A stretch of DNA of 64,000 nt from Blastomussa wellsi (GCA_947652115.1 OX393569.1:17896650-17960649), one strand, 5' to 3'; numbered from the stretch's first letter, positions 37,501 to 48,457 are shown. Numbers and translations: made by a program. Notes: generated from the sequence alone by a model not told the origin.

Positions 37501-40500
37501 ATAGTTTTAATTGAAGTTCTTTCACACTACAGTTTCATCAACAGACCTAAAAACTAGAACCACCTTATGCAGGAGAGTGATCAAAACCAGATGAACGTAC
37601 TGCTCAATAGATTTTATTTGAATGGTCACACACGACATTCTTAACAATTAGAACCACCTTATACAGTATAATGAACAGTACCACCTGAATGTACTGCTTG
37701 ACAGCTTTCATTTGAATGGTCACATACTAGGGTTTCATTCGCAGAAATAAAAAAATTAAAACCACTTGAAGAGCGCAACAAATAGTCCATTCACTAGGTT
37801 TTCATCTCCAGACTCTGAAGTTAGAAACACCTTGTACAGCATAATAAGCACAACCACATAAAAGTATTGCTCAATAGCTTTCATTTGAATGGTCACACAA
37901 GGTTCCATCCACATCGTTTGTTTTACTGAAGAACTTATTTAGTAACTGTATGTGTTTCAGGCGGAACCCTTCCTAGCTTCGCTGGTGTCAGCGGATAACT
38001 CCATTACTCTTTTAAGTGACGTCATTGCGATACTGAGTCATGTTGCCCGAAGTTCCTCGGAGTATGTGTCCATGGTAACGAACGTTCTGCAAGGCGATGG
38101 AGGTAAGATGAATTGGAACAAATTTTTTTTCCATTTTCCCGGCTTCTTGAAAACAAACACGAAGTGAATTTTACGATGGGGGTGCCTAATGGGATAGTAG
38201 CGCTTATTGTTCAATATTGTCTTTATTGTTTTTAACATAGTTTATTGTTCGGCAAGTTTCCTACAATTAAGAGTGTTTTTTACACGAAAAATACGTGAAC
38301 TGTAGCTTATAATTACTATAATTATCCTGCAAAATTGCGCGGAATATCACCTGATACCACGGCCGAAGATGCCGTAGGCCGAGTTGGCTAAAATCAGCCG
38401 GACGATATTCCGCAAGATTGAGCAGGATTTCGATCGGGGGAGCCCTATGTCAGCAGGCGCCACGCTTCATGCGCTCAATTCTTTCTGTTCTGTTACATTA
38501 TCTTTCAGATTCTTTCGAGCCTCTATACAATCTGCTCACGCACCCAAACACGGCTATCATTGCCAACGCCTGTGGCATGCTGGGTAACGTACTGAAGCAT
38601 TCTGCCGTCTTCTATCCGGTCCTTCTGAGGTAACGAACAATTATTTTATTACATAATGGCCCCGTTGAAACGTTTTATAAAAGGGGTCGTTTTGGATTTC
38701 ACGTCTTTCGGAAAGGTTTGGGTATTACATTCTAGAGAACTTTTGCATATCTGTTCTGAAGATTTCATGAGTGTTTCTAAATCCTGTAGAGTCGGGACAA
38801 AATGCTTTCTATTTTCTTAAGAAAGCGACTTTATGACTTCCCTTTCTTGCAGGACGAATTTGTTGTCGACTTTAATAAGCTGTTTGAAGAGCGATGATTC
38901 TAATGTTCGCAAGGTGATTTGTTTCGCTTTTCTGTTGTATACATATGTGTTTTGTAGTTTTGAGAGACCTTTAGATTCTAAGGGTACGAGATTTAACTGA
39001 TGGTAATTAACCCCCGTTTGAACCAGTGTTATTTGGCAACGAGTATAAAGTCGTAGTGACGAAAAGAACAAAAATGTTTATAAACTTTTCAGTACAGTCT
39101 AGAATGGGGGTAATCATTCCGAGGAAACATAACCAGTTCAATTGTTGCTCACGTAGAGTAAACGAGAGCATTTTGGGACATATTTATTTTTTGTATTTCG
39201 CCTCGTGGGGGGTTCGTAAGCAGTTCGTAGGGTCTCTCTTGTAATATGAGAAGATTGTTTTGGGAGTACTTACTTGCTATCTATCGTTAGTCAGGGCCAA
39301 ATTAATATTTAGGAAGTGAGACTGAGTATGCCTGTTAAATAATTCTTGCTCCTTCTTTTCTTAGATGGCCAGTTTCGCAGTGGGTAACGCAGCGTACCAC
39401 AGCGACTCACTGTACGCGGCACTGAGCCCTGCTGTGCCTTTATTGGTTGACTTGCTTTCAGACTCAGTGGCGAGAACAAGAGCCAATGCTGCTGGTTAGA
39501 ACTGTTCACATCTAATTTTATGTTTAGTGAAAAAGAAATGATAACTTTGACAATTGCAATTACCATACGTTCAAAAACCTTCAAGAGCAAACATCGCCTG
39601 CGAACATGTTAAGAGCAGGAGTGGCGAAGCCGCGAGATTGCGCTTCTTCACCAGACTCCTCCCCGCCGGATTGCTTCGCTCGCGGACTCACTCTTCACCT
39701 CTCGTGTTGCTCGCGTGTTTGACGCAAAGGTGAGAATAGCTGACTGAGCACACGATTTTGTCAGCAGTGAGAGTTGTTGCCAAGCAATGTGACTTTCCGT
39801 TATAAAGCTATAGTTATTTGAAGCCCCCTCTACTTGCGCTGTCTTTTGACTGGATAACAAGACTCGGAAACTCTCCAAACGAAGATTTATGTACCTCTAA
39901 TTTCCTATCAAAGGAAGAGTAATTTAATCAATTCTGATATCTTTTTTCTTCTCTTTCAGGTGCTCTGGGTAATATGGTGAGGCATTCTCTGTTGCTGTAT
40001 CAACAGCTTATCAAGTCTCATGCGCCTCACGGGTGAGATGTTCTTGTTCGCAAAAGGAGTTTCACCGTGTTTGGCCTACCTTAATCCTCTCCAAAATTGG
40101 CCAGAGTGAAGAACTGGCACAGCCAATCAGGATTATATCCAAAAGCAATCTCTCGCGACCTTCCCCGCGCTTTTCATGGTTTGGATGCTGCAGTCTTGCA
40201 GCAGTTTTTCCATGTGTTGTTTGGCACCTTAGATTTCTGTTTTAAAGCAGTCATTTAGTAAGCTCTCTATCTATCTTGTTAGACGTATTAATGTTTTTTT
40301 TTAAATTTTATTTTCATGCTTTAGGGTTCTTGACATGGCGTGTAATGACAGGCACGTCGAGCCTCAAGATGCAGCTTTGAAGACTCTGAGACTTCTCTGT
40401 AGAAACCCTCGGTGCAGACAGGTTGGTCAGCTTGTTTAATTAATAGCGCATCTGACTGACTGACGGACGGACCGACCGATCGAGTGATTGATTGGTTGAT

Positions 40501-40930
40501 CGATCGATCGATTAATTACACGCCCAGAGTGATTTGATTGGTTGCTATCGTAAACTTCAGTTCGGTACGGTTCCATACTCAAAACTAAACATAGTATGTT
40601 GCTGGGGGTCTGATTTTCCAGTTAGAGCAAGTTTAGTGCAAACAAGAAACGAGTGCCGTACCAGTTCGAAGCAGTTCGTACCCTAACTTGTATTACTCTC
40701 AGTTTTTCGCTGTCATGTAACTGTTGTCGTATACTGTACAGGTGCTAGTTTCTCTTGGTATACAACAACGGCTTCTCAGATTCCTAGAGAGATCCCGGAT
40801 GTCTGGTGCCTGCAGTCAGCAGTCCAGCGTCTCATCGGTTCCCAGTACTGCGCGGACCAACGATAGCGTTGTGTCTGAACACTGTGTTCGCATCTTGAAC
40901 AAGCTCAAAACACGCGGAAACGAGACTTGA
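14018..40930 (+). CDS. STK36: Serine/threonine kinase 36 (Fused homologue)
   Basis: Complete gene, 34 coding exons, 1390 aa (human STK36 is about 1315). The kinase domain (residues 4-254) has the glycine loop GEGSFGKV (11-18), K33 in [13 protein letters not shown] with D125 and N130, DFG D143-G145, and SPE at 168-170; it closely matches Fused, including [14 protein letters not shown] and [13 protein letters not shown] lysine/glutamate-rich linker (about 260-440) precedes an ARM/HEAT-like helical C-terminus ([28 protein letters not shown]). Known family role: Hedgehog signalling with SUFU/GLI and motile-cilium central-pair assembly. Exon starts: 14018, 16343, 17293, 18089, 18392, 19018, 19525, 20796, 21119, 21697, 23285, 24188, 25072, 25457, 26246, 26744, 27674, 28922, 31770, 32674, 33015, 34054, 34245, 35398, 35922, 36264, 36799, 37961, 38509, 38853, 39365, 39960, 40325, 40742. 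Every junction is GT-AG and phases agree throughout. No frameshift was seen. Confidence 0.95.
14430..15272. repeat. Composite repeat in STK36 intron 1 ('atcccgcatcccg')
   Basis: Starts with a 17-base G run after agctggaa and ends in cttccagaccctga, a weak inverted match. The interior repeats variants of aatcccgcatcccg and includes a copy of the 'caccggctactctggtcat' element at 14838-14962. No coding potential was seen. Confidence 0.45.
15846..15990 (+). repeat. Penelope-like repeat, copy 3 (longer 3' end)
   Basis: Same unit as 3483-3588 but extended by about 45 bp (gttatacttcccaccgacgc, then cagtttctttagaaactta). This extension also occurs, in reverse, at 28541-28590, so the family unit is at least 145 bp. 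Confidence 0.6.
17410..17770 (+). repeat. SINE copy, interrupted
   Basis: Head-like gagcggttgggttcaagcac and cattgtattcttgggcaaag are followed after an unrelated stretch by the body block gtgcataaatgggtatcgg, then taatgctgggg and ggactagcatcccatccaga. It lies in STK36 intron 3. Confidence 0.5.
17891..18076 (+). repeat. hAT-like MITE family D, copy in STK36 intron 3
   Basis: Ends gtggtttcaaaacaag and ttttgaaacccctgca are complementary. The interior shares accggttactctggtcat with 14838-14962 and 58246-58405. The right end lies only about 12 bp upstream of the exon 4 acceptor. Confidence 0.55.
18603..18756. repeat. Palindromic MITE family B, copy 2
   Basis: Left taggccgctttcgctac and right tatagcaaaagtggccca are inverted complements with mismatches. 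The inner arms aggcctagaagacacaaa and ttgagtcctctaggcct pair as in copy 1 at 12007. It lies in STK36 intron 5. Confidence 0.65.
20440..20580. repeat. Inverted-repeat element family C, copy 1
   Basis: Left gaaagtgagaaatgatcatc and right gatgatcatttcccactttc are complementary, and the inner aagaagcctgaaaaac faces gcctgaattttttcag. A second copy is at 46365-46535 with the same arms. It lies in STK36 intron 7. Confidence 0.65.
21425..21650 (+). repeat. SINE copy
   Basis: The body block tcttcacccaggtgtatcaa, then tgggtacccgcg, aactagcatcccatcgaggg and a tail near gacttaatcttacctttt, match the family. It lies in STK36 intron 9. Confidence 0.55.
23860..24150 (+). repeat. tRNA-derived SINE, best head
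   Basis: The head ggcggcctaatggttagtgt resembles a tRNA A box and ggattcaaactctgg resembles a B box. The head is followed by ccggggcactgcgttgtgtt, cttgggcaagacactttact, gatggactagcatcccatcc and a diverged tail. It lies in STK36 intron 11. Confidence 0.65.
24765..24942. repeat. hAT-like MITE, TIR cagggttgtcc
   Basis: Perfect 11-bp terminal inverted repeats cagggttgtcc and ggacaaccctg bound a 178-bp non-coding unit whose subterminal parts also pair (gcagctggc and gccagctgcc). A related end, cagggttgtcagtagg, starts at about 20580. The CAGGG start is typical of hAT-type ends (family knowledge). Confidence 0.6.
25655..25860 (-). repeat. SINE copy, reverse strand, with poly(C) run
   Basis: The reverse complement reads as the SINE head-to-body order: a B-box-like tgagccctggcagggc, then cttgggcaagaccctttgct and tataaatgggtaccagca. 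An approximately 19-base C run (G on the SINE strand) at 25710-25729 replaces the usual aatgctgggggtaacc junction. Confidence 0.6.
26462..26712. repeat. Degenerate 'attccatgaaa' tandem repeat
   Basis: Roughly ten imperfect units around attccatgaaa/ttaaattcc fill the end of STK36 intron 15, finishing some 30 bp before the exon 16 acceptor. Confidence 0.5.
27856..28000. repeat. Palindromic MITE family E
   Basis: Outer arms atatatcaaacacgagaga and ctttcgagtgtttgatatat, and inner arms tcatcgcatttccaaacacc and ggtgtttggaaatgtgatga, pair over about 45 bp each side. It lies 32 bp after the exon 17 donor of STK36. Confidence 0.65.
28538..28774. mobile_element. Penelope-like repeat, head-to-head inverted dimer
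   Basis: A reverse copy (about 28541-28682) meets a forward copy (about 28683-28774) at a shared gcgaagggctaacgctc core. The whole insert is bounded by a perfect 14-bp direct repeat, tgcattatcgagag, at 28524-28537 and 28775-28788. This is the signature of a target-site duplication. Variable-length duplications and inverted partial copies are known for Penelope-like elements. It lies in STK36 intron 17. Confidence 0.7.
29712..31421. mobile_element. Pogo-like non-autonomous DNA transposon, 1.7 kb
   Basis: Ends cagtatgttgccctattt and aaatagggcaacatactg are perfect inverted repeats over 18 bp and continue to about 25 bp with one extra base. Each end is flanked by TA, the expected target duplication for Tc1/mariner/pogo elements, and a CAGTA start is typical of pogo-type ends. 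Interior ORFs (up to 114 codons) show no transposase motif, so it is non-autonomous. Internal copies of ttgccctatttccgga (29916) and cccggaaatagg (30339) and an internal pair ggtcattcccctg/caggggaatgacc (about 30513 and 31147) suggest nested or rearranged ends. It occupies STK36 intron 18. Confidence 0.8.
33146..33474. repeat. MITE with TIR cagggacggcggagc and G/C runs
   Basis: Terminal inverted repeats cagggacggcggagc and gctccgccgtccctg enclose 329 bp with long G and C runs (including a 20-base C run near 33431). It is flanked by a direct gttta at 33141-33145 and 33475-33479. It lies in STK36 intron 21, starting 19 bp after the exon 21 donor. The 173-codon minus ORF across it is an artefact. 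Confidence 0.6.
34859..35051. repeat. Inverted-repeat element, 193 bp, TIR ccggcggggccttggc
   Basis: Left ccggcggggccttggca and right gcgccaaggccccgccgg pair, and the arms continue through gagaaacgaagggctctgg / ccagagccttcgtttct. Non-coding, in STK36 intron 23. Confidence 0.65.
36505..36640 (-). repeat. SINE fragment, reverse strand
   Basis: The reverse complement gives the SINE body: tccaggtgtatatatgggta, then ccggcaaacttaatgctggg and ggtaaccctgcgacggacta. The tRNA-like head is not visible. Confidence 0.55.
36886..37399. repeat. Fold-back element, 514 bp with ~190-bp arms
   Basis: The left arm (aaaaaagatggcgtcacgcg onward to agggatgtagc) is the inverted complement, with mismatches, of the right arm (tacatccctcag through gcgtggcgccatctttttt). 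The arms are about 190 bp with a loop of about 120 bp. Located 13 bp after the exon 27 donor of STK36, so it would form a large hairpin in the pre-mRNA. No coding capacity. Confidence 0.7.
37470..37915. repeat. Tandem repeat, ~100-bp unit, about 4 copies
   Basis: Diverged units share ctttcatttgaatggtcaca, aattagaaccaccttat and gtactgctcaatag, repeating about every 95-110 bp. The array fills the end of STK36 intron 27. Confidence 0.6.
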
Positions 40931-41710
40931 GGGCTTTTTGAAAGAGAGTTGAAAGTTTCATTATTGGGAAGAAAGCCGGCAATGAACACTTGGCTAAATC
41001 CAGAACTGTGCTGTTCGTGGGAAAATTGGTTTGTTGCCGCGTATTTGGATGCGAAAAACAGAAGTGAGGAGTTTTGCGTGACAAAAACTTGTCAACCTCG
41101 TCGAATGAAAGAACAACATAGACTAGAGTGTGGCTTCACGCTTCGCAGAAAGGAACAAGAGTTTTGGACAGAAGATAGGATAAATTATGTGCAACATGAG
41201 GAGATCCTTGTCATTTGCCAGTAAGCTAATCCTAGGGGGACAGGTTTATCACAGGATAGAGCCATATCACAGACTGAGCCCGCGGTCCTCGGCGTGGTCG
41301 TTGCTAAGTTACTTGCCGACTATAGTAGAGCCCGTCCCCAATGCCATCTGCGGTTTCCAAATGGCGTCAGAGTCTCCTGCGGACGCCATTTTGAAACCGG
41401 TCCTGGGGACGAGGCTGGGAGAACATTGGTTCGAGATTGCTGTGAAACGTGTTAATTGAAAGAATAAGCATGAGGTCCGAAAAGTCGTACTCGATATCGT
41501 ATTTCGATCTAAAGGTCGTTATTAGCAACTTTCTATGAGTATGGGTTCACTGACCTCTCGTAGTTCTCAGAGACATGATGCTATATACATGTCTTCAAAA
41601 GAGTTTAACTAGAAAACCTTAAAGAGAACAAACTTGTACATATTGAAAACTTGTGTACATACTGTTTGCTTAAGAAGTTATTTATTATTTAATAAAAAGA
41701 ATTGCGTAGA
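40931..41710 (+). other. 3' UTR of STK36 with AATAAA
   Basis: Follows the TGA at 40928. A polyadenylation hexamer AATAAA lies at 41691-41696 after an AU-rich stretch with several ttatt elements. The interval 41275-41420 resembles 12400-12490 (gtcccc..atggcgtc..gccattttgaaacc), a low-copy repeat. Confidence 0.5.
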
Positions 41711-44672
41711 AAGAAAAGATGGTAATAGAGTTGCTGCCTCTTGTGATCTCTAGATTAGTGTTGTTTTTCATGTTAACCGCACAAAATGTCTCCGGCATAC
41801 ATTGCCAAGCAGACAGGTGTTAAGAAAACCATTTTAATGAAACAACAAATTCTTCGCACAAACGTCAAAGAATTACGTCAATTAGTAAGGAGAATCTTTG
41901 TACTGAAGAATAAATATGACCTACCATGGTCTATTTTGAGCAAAATGTTATTAACCCGTTTCCTAGCCTGTGTGCGGACGGAAATTTAACTCTCTTAAAG
42001 AGTTACATTCCCGTCTACACGCAGGTTACCCGTTTCCTAGAGATATGTGGTTTGTTTATATTGTGCGGGGGTGTGTCTGTAGGCGGGGAGAGGGATTTGT
42101 TGACGGGGTGCCCCAAATTAAAGGCGTTTATATTTGCAAATTTTAATATTGGCGCCGTCAATACTTGTCCACTTTTTAAATGGAAACCATTTTCTCCGCC
42201 CACTAACTCGCGCAGGTGTCACAATAAAAGTGACACGTTCATAACGCCATTGTTGGTACACCTGGTTTTGTATAGACGATCGATCGATGTTGCTTTCAGA
42301 TTCCTTTTTTGAGCCATTAACCTTTTTTTCCCCAGCTCAAAGAAACTTCGTTCGAAGAGATACGTTTTGTATTCGAATACCGTAATATGCATATTAAAGA
42401 ATTTGATTTTCATAATAAATCAAGTTGGCAGTTTACTACGCAAAGACCCATAGGAAAGAAATTTTGCCGGCCGCTTAACGCAGGCCTACACATGAATGCC
42501 ATTTTTTTTTTTTTTTTGCCGCTAAGCATTGGTTAATGGTCGATAATGTTCGCGTTCCAAGCAGTCCAATAATTTTACTCGCAACAGTACACAAGTCTAG
42601 TTTTAGAGTGTTTCTAAATTACTGAGTGTTTGTGAGGAAATGGGTTTTCTTAAAAAGGATTTGTAAAATTTAGAGAAATACGAAGTGTTGAAGATTAAAT
42701 GTAGTTTTAAAAATTAAAATTTTAGAAGCTATAAATCTGTAGATGGACACCGAAACCCTCCCCTAGCAATCTGAGGTGCCCTTGTGTGGGGGTCAACTGT
42801 CTCTTGGTGTTCAGCAATAATTTTCTTTCTTAAAATTTAATCCAAATTCTCGCCTAAGCAAAAAGGAGACGGAAAATATCTATATAATCTTGATCCTATA
42901 TATAGCACAACGGCTTATATAAAAATATAAATTCCCGTTACCTGATTGTCATTCATTTCTATTCGTTCTAGTTGCGAGAATTTAATTTTTAATACTATCC
43001 CCGAGTTGTGTTTGTCTTTGCGCCTGTCACCTGTCTGATCGATGATGTATCAATCAAGGAGAAATGAAATGTTCATCACTACCGTTGCCAGCGAAAGCAG
43101 CTGGATTGAGGTTCACATTTAATGTTTATGATTGCATTTGTGTATGTAAGGGAAACCGACGAATTAAAAACAAAAGAATAGTAAGAAAATGTATATTTTG
43201 GTCTGTTGCTTTTAATAATAGAGGAGTGAATTTGAATTTTTTTAACTGATCTAACAATTACATGCTGCAATTTAAGTTATCCTGTAAGTGGAAAAAGACA
43301 GAGAGACGGCATTAACTCTCTGGCCTCACACACCTGTCATAAATATTGGCAGATGCTTGACGTAACCATGACAGCGGATATGGTGGATCCTGATTGGATC
43401 ACAATGGAGCGGCAAGCTTTTTGTTGTTTCTAACGTGGACGTAAATGCGTGGGTTGAATAAAAATAAATCGCCTGCTGAGTGGTTTAATTACTCACAAAG
43501 TAGCATATCATGAATGGGTTGTTTTTTTCTCAGAGGAAATATGTTTTATCACTGTTATTGATCCATCGCGCGTGAAATTGCCTTTGACACATACTATACA
43601 AGGAATTCGTGCGTATTTCGCATGCCTGAGAAGCAAGGCGCGAACTTCGTAATGACTTTTGAAACTCTTATCAAACCCGAAAACCGCACAAATGATAGGG
43701 GTTTTTCCATTTTTGCGTCAGACATGATTATTTTCCTATCAGATACTAAAGTAAGCAACCGTTGGGTCAAGTTGTCGGCTGAAGTGGTAACAGTGATGTT
43801 AATTGCACCTCGACCTCAGTTCCTTGTTTCGGTTAACTGGCTTGCTGCCCAGTGTTGCTGTTAACTTCTTCCAGAAGAACAAAGAGCTGGCATTTTCCTC
43901 ACACAATGAACTCAGCAGCTCATTGTGTCGCACAATGTCTGCAAAATGAACTCAGTGAAGTGGTATTTATAAAATGCGCAGAACATTTGACCCTATCACA
44001 CCAGAAATATTGAGCCAAGAGCTCTATTCTTGGTACCGGAAGGGAAGTTAATATTTGCCGCAAACGACTGTTGATATTGAAACGATTCGGTGATATTTAG
44101 GGCAATGTGATGGCCTTCCCTTGTTAACTATGCAAGAAAGACACGAAAAATTACTTATTCAGCTGCCAGCGACTGCGTCAAGTAACAACACTCAATGTGA
44201 AAACGCCACCCTCTCTATGGGTGTCCGCTGGCCGTGCGTGTGTTACGTTCTCGCGAGTTGCGCGGGGGTTACGCGCGCGCACGGACGCTGCTGCATGCAA
44301 GTAAAGATGCAGAATGAAGACATGGAAACTACAGTTTTGTTTCGTGTCTTTCGATGGAATGCATTTTCTTCGCCTTCTGGAATTGAATAGGAACATTTAT
44401 ATTGTATTTCTAAAATGTAAGTGGCTCTTTCAATGTTATCAGTTTGAACGATTCTTGCACCAAATCAGCAGTTACAAATATATCATTCTTCCTCTAGCAT
44501 CCGCCTTGACAACTACCAGCTGACCGGTATATTCTTGTGGCTGCAGTGGGGTACGGTGAGTAGTCGGAGTCCTCAGTAACACAAATCACGTGACCCAATT
44601 CAAATTGCTCGAACCTGGACCCGATGCCGGACCGACACACCTTCATAAAAATTGCTCACAATTTTAAATTTT

Positions 44673-45014
44673 AGCTGAGCGAAACTGTAGCTTCAAACTT
44701 CCTAAAGCAAACATTTACTCAATCTCGCCCAGTCTTGCACTTTCTGTGCGCTTATGAGCTGAGCGAAACTGTAGCTTCAAACTTCGAATTCCTAAAGCAA
44801 ACATTTACTCAATCTCGCCCAGTCTTGCACTTTCTGTGCTTGTAAGCTGAGCGAAACTGTAGCTTCAAACTTTCTAAAGCAGACATTTACTCAATCTCGC
44901 CCAGTCTTGCACTTTCTATGTATCTTCAAACTTCCTAAAGCAAACATTTACTCAATTATCTCGCCCAGTCTTTCACTTTCTATGTGCTTATAAGCTGAGC
45001 GAAACTGTAGCTTT
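44673..45014. repeat. Tandem repeat, ~80-90-bp unit, four copies
   Basis: Units start agctgagcgaaactgtagct and include caaacatttactcaatctcg, cccagtcttgcactttct. Four and a fraction units with small indels, so it is a recent satellite-like array. Confidence 0.8.
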
Positions 45015-45388
45015 AACCCTTACGGGCCGGAAAGTTCTGCATTTTACCGCATTTTTACACGTTGAATGCGATTTTGGTGTGCCGTGGCACTAAATCGGCC
45101 TGAAATCAGCCAATAAAGCACTTTTCTACAGTAGATTAAGTACAAAAATGTACAAAACTTTACTTTTGGTGCATGCGCACACGAAAAAATTTGCACCAAA
45201 ACTCTGTCAGAATGATTTCGATACTCCAAATAGACAGTCGTGTGGAAAAGTCAGCTGACATGCAAACTGGTGACGTCACAAGCGGTGCAAGGAGCGCGAT
45301 CCGTCATTTTGCTCTTGTTTTTAGTGCAAAACATGGCAATTGTATATCATAACTTAATTCACTACCGATCAAGTGTAAACATTCAGTT

Positions 45389-45837
45389 TTAAAGGGGCGT
45401 TGTCACGGTGATTTTGGATTGTTCAGGTCAGTTCTGTGCTAAATTCATTGCTTAATACACGGCTCGTGCAAAAACTGTTCCTGCAGAATTGCGAAGAAGA
45501 TATCTAATGAAACTTTAGCAGTAAGATCGAGCAAGCCATAATAGCTGGTTTCCTGTTTTGTACATGTCTAGACATGGCTTGAGAATTTGAAAAAAATGGC
45601 AATTTTTTTCAATTTTCATTCCACTTCCATCCTTGCCAGCAGTTAGTCAGAAAATGGTAAATTTATTGAGTTACTGTTTACTTACTTACTGCGTTGTAAA
45701 TGGTTTCAATGCAGTAAGATATATAGTCTTGGGTAACAAATGAAAACTAAACCATTATTTTTGGTCATTTCCTTTGAGCGAAGACAAGTTTTAGCTTTTT
45801 AAAATGTTGCTAAAATGGCACGACAATGCCCCTTTAA
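45389..45837. mobile_element. TTAA-flanked MITE, 449 bp including TTAA
   Basis: Inverted ends ttaaaggggcgttgtc and gacaatgcccctttaa pair at 15 of 16 positions, and each ends in TTAA, as expected for piggyBac-type insertion. It is non-coding. A truncated relative lies at 1961-2143. Its terminal bases (aggggc) differ from those of the piggyBac at 55662 (ccctttg), so that transposase is not its obvious mobiliser. Confidence 0.65.
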
Positions 45838-46364
45838 CAAGCTTTTCGTGTCTTCCTCTTTCCGATTTCGCATTGGACTGTTATCGTTGATGATTATACT
45901 AAACATGCACTGGGACGAACGGCGAGATGAGATCAAAGTCATTCTCGACCCTAGAGCTCTTATCTTTATGACGTCAGATGCCTAAGCTCAAGGGCCGAGA
46001 ATGATCATTCTCGGTGGGCTGTATTTCCCTTGGGTGGGGCAAGTCAGAAGTGTCACACGTTCTCTCGCCCTAATACCCCGAGAAGGACGACGTTCTGGTC
46101 ACCCGCGCTTCAGGGGGTCTGACACTTCAGACAAGGGTGGGGCGGCATCATGATGCTCATCATTCTGCTTTGGCGTTTTTGTGCCCTCACCTTTACTGGG
46201 CTCAATATATTTTTCTAGAGCCAAATGTTTTTGTAATTAATTAGAGAAAGTATTTGTCTTTTTGAACATTGCGCAACGACGCCGTCATCAATACGACGGA
46301 AGACTAAATCTTCTGTGCAATAACCCACGCATCCGAGAAGTACATGAACTGAAAATTAATCTTG

Positions 46365-46535
46365 TTTCTGAAAGTGAGAAATGATCACGCACCGCAGTGA
46401 ATTTCCAATTTAAAGCATTAGAATAAAGAAGCCGTGTAAAAATTCAGGGATTTTTCAGGCTTCTTTAGTCCAATTAAAAAATTCACTGCATGCGATGATC
46501 ATTTCTCCCTTCCATCTACATCCGCAGTTCATGTA
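46365..46535. repeat. Inverted-repeat element family C, copy 2
   Basis: Left gaaagtgagaaatgatcacg..cagtgaattt faces aaattcactgcatgcgatga..tcatttctc. It shares arms and the inner aagaagcc segment with 20440-20580. Confidence 0.65.
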
Positions 46536-48457
46536 TTAATTATCTCATATACTTCCGGTCAATCTTGTTTCTGTTGTTTGCCAATTTCTTGTTTGGTCCA
46601 CGCACGTTCGTTGAATAACATAAGCGTCGTTCGAAATCTCATGTAGCCTTAGATTCGATTTCCGCCGCTCTCTCGAGTCCGGTCTTCGTTCCTCCCGAAC
46701 AGCTATATGTCTTAAATAAACAATATTTTTCCTTTATACCCACACGCAAGACGGCTCAGTCAAGAGAATTCTTGTATTTTTGCGCAGGCTTGTGTCTTGA
46801 ACTCTTAAAAGGCGCTTTTGTCCCTTTTGTTTTCAGAGTGCTTAGATGTCATTAGACGCCAACTGGAGAGGCAGCGTTTTTAGCATGCAAGAGAACTTGC
46901 ATGTAAGAGACAAGAGAACACTCGCCTGTCGCATGCAGGGAAATGCATATGTTTGGGCCGGAAAGGAATGGAGAGCTGATCGTGTATTGTTTTAAAATAT
47001 ATTGTTCGGACCTTATCTAAGCTGGCTTAAAAGTCAGGTGAAAACGGGTTCATTTATTGTGCAAGTAGAGTTAATTTTAGTTTTACAGGTTATAGTCTGC
47101 AGTTGCACTTGCATTAACAAGCAATACTGAAAACCTTGTCCATAATGAGAAAAGTGTCCCGCGGAGCCTTGGTACATAAGATGAAAACATAAAAAAATAA
47201 ACAGAATAGGTGAAAAAAAGGAAAAATTGATAATTGCGCAGTGCTATGAGATGTAAACTTTCTTTTGCTGGCGGAAAATTGAAAAAGAATTGTGCGTGCG
47301 GGTCAGATTTTTAAAACTTGTCTGCATGTCATTGCATTTTCATCGCCTCCAACAAGGGTATCAATCACCCTTAAGTTTTAGGTCTTGTACTGCACTTGAC
47401 CCAGTTTAGGGCCTGATCATTATCATTACACATGGTAACTTTTAGATCGGGCTGAAATTTAAAATTTCAATTCATAGTTAGTAGAGGTACTAACTTCTTT
47501 CGGGCTCAAATAGACTGCGAGAGAAGACGATTTTATTTTCTCTAGGAAAAGGATCAGTCTTTTTTCTAACAGCAATTCTGGTGTTTTTGATGATGAAATC
47601 CTGGAAAATCTCCATCTTTTGTGTTCCTAGTGTATTCAGCGTTTCTTGTTTTCAAAGATATGCTCAATTAACGCGATGTTGCCATGGCAAACTAAGTGCG
47701 CTCTCTGTACAATTTTCTGTACAATTACCATAACTGAAGTATTTCTAAATTCAGCGTCATGTATACCCACTCTTTGCAATAGGCTGGAAAGTAATGCCCA
47801 CTTAAAAATTAATCGACGACATGACTGTTTTTTTTTTTTGCCTTTTTTGTCTCGAAATTGTCTTGAATTGATGAGGAAACCGAACAATTGGTAGTCCTGG
47901 TAAATTTATTTCACTGAGTTGTTCAGAACTTCCCTAGGTCCATTATCGACGTCTGCGGCCTGTCAACAACAGGCTTTCCTTGCATGAAAATTCTTACTGT
48001 ATTGACAAGATTTTTCTCATTTTTGCACGTAACTTGTCTTTTCAACGAACACAGCTCAAATAACATGACGTTTCTCCCCGCTTCTTTCTCGCAATTTCCT
48101 TCATGCAGAAACGAAAGTCCAAATACTGCTCTTTGAAAGACTTGACTTGAAGATCGGAGATACCATGTTAATATTCTCCGTTTAACATTTTGATTAAATT
48201 GATTCCCGAGAATTGAGCAATGATTTGAAATTACGTGTTTTGGGGTACTTGTATTGCGAGACACGTTGTGGCCATTGTTTACGTAATTCGAGCCCCAGAA
48301 CGAGGCTGGCACGGTATATAGTTTTAGCGCGCAATCTCCGTTGTTGTCATAACCACATGCTCTCACTGGATCCAAAAGTGATTTATGTAAATAACCCTGT
48401 AAAAATTAGCTTTAGAGCTAGAGTTACGGGAAAAAAACCGGTTTTAAAATCACGAAC

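Larger units (their letters stand above)
41711..48457. other. Gene-poor spacer between STK36 and SLC6
   Basis: I found no exon series or recognisable protein in about 6.7 kb. It contains a hairpin at 41965-42024 (cctgtgtgcggacgg facing cccgtctacacgcagg), flanked by repeated acccgtttcctag at 41935 and 42028, plus the repeats listed separately. The region just upstream of 48458 has a TATA-like ggtatatagtt at 48312 that could serve the transporter gene. Confidence 0.5.

Noticed and set aside
47923..48375. 150-codon minus-strand ORF upstream of the SLC6 start
   Set aside because: No recognisable domain, no splice partners, and composition like the surrounding spacer; the length is possible by chance.
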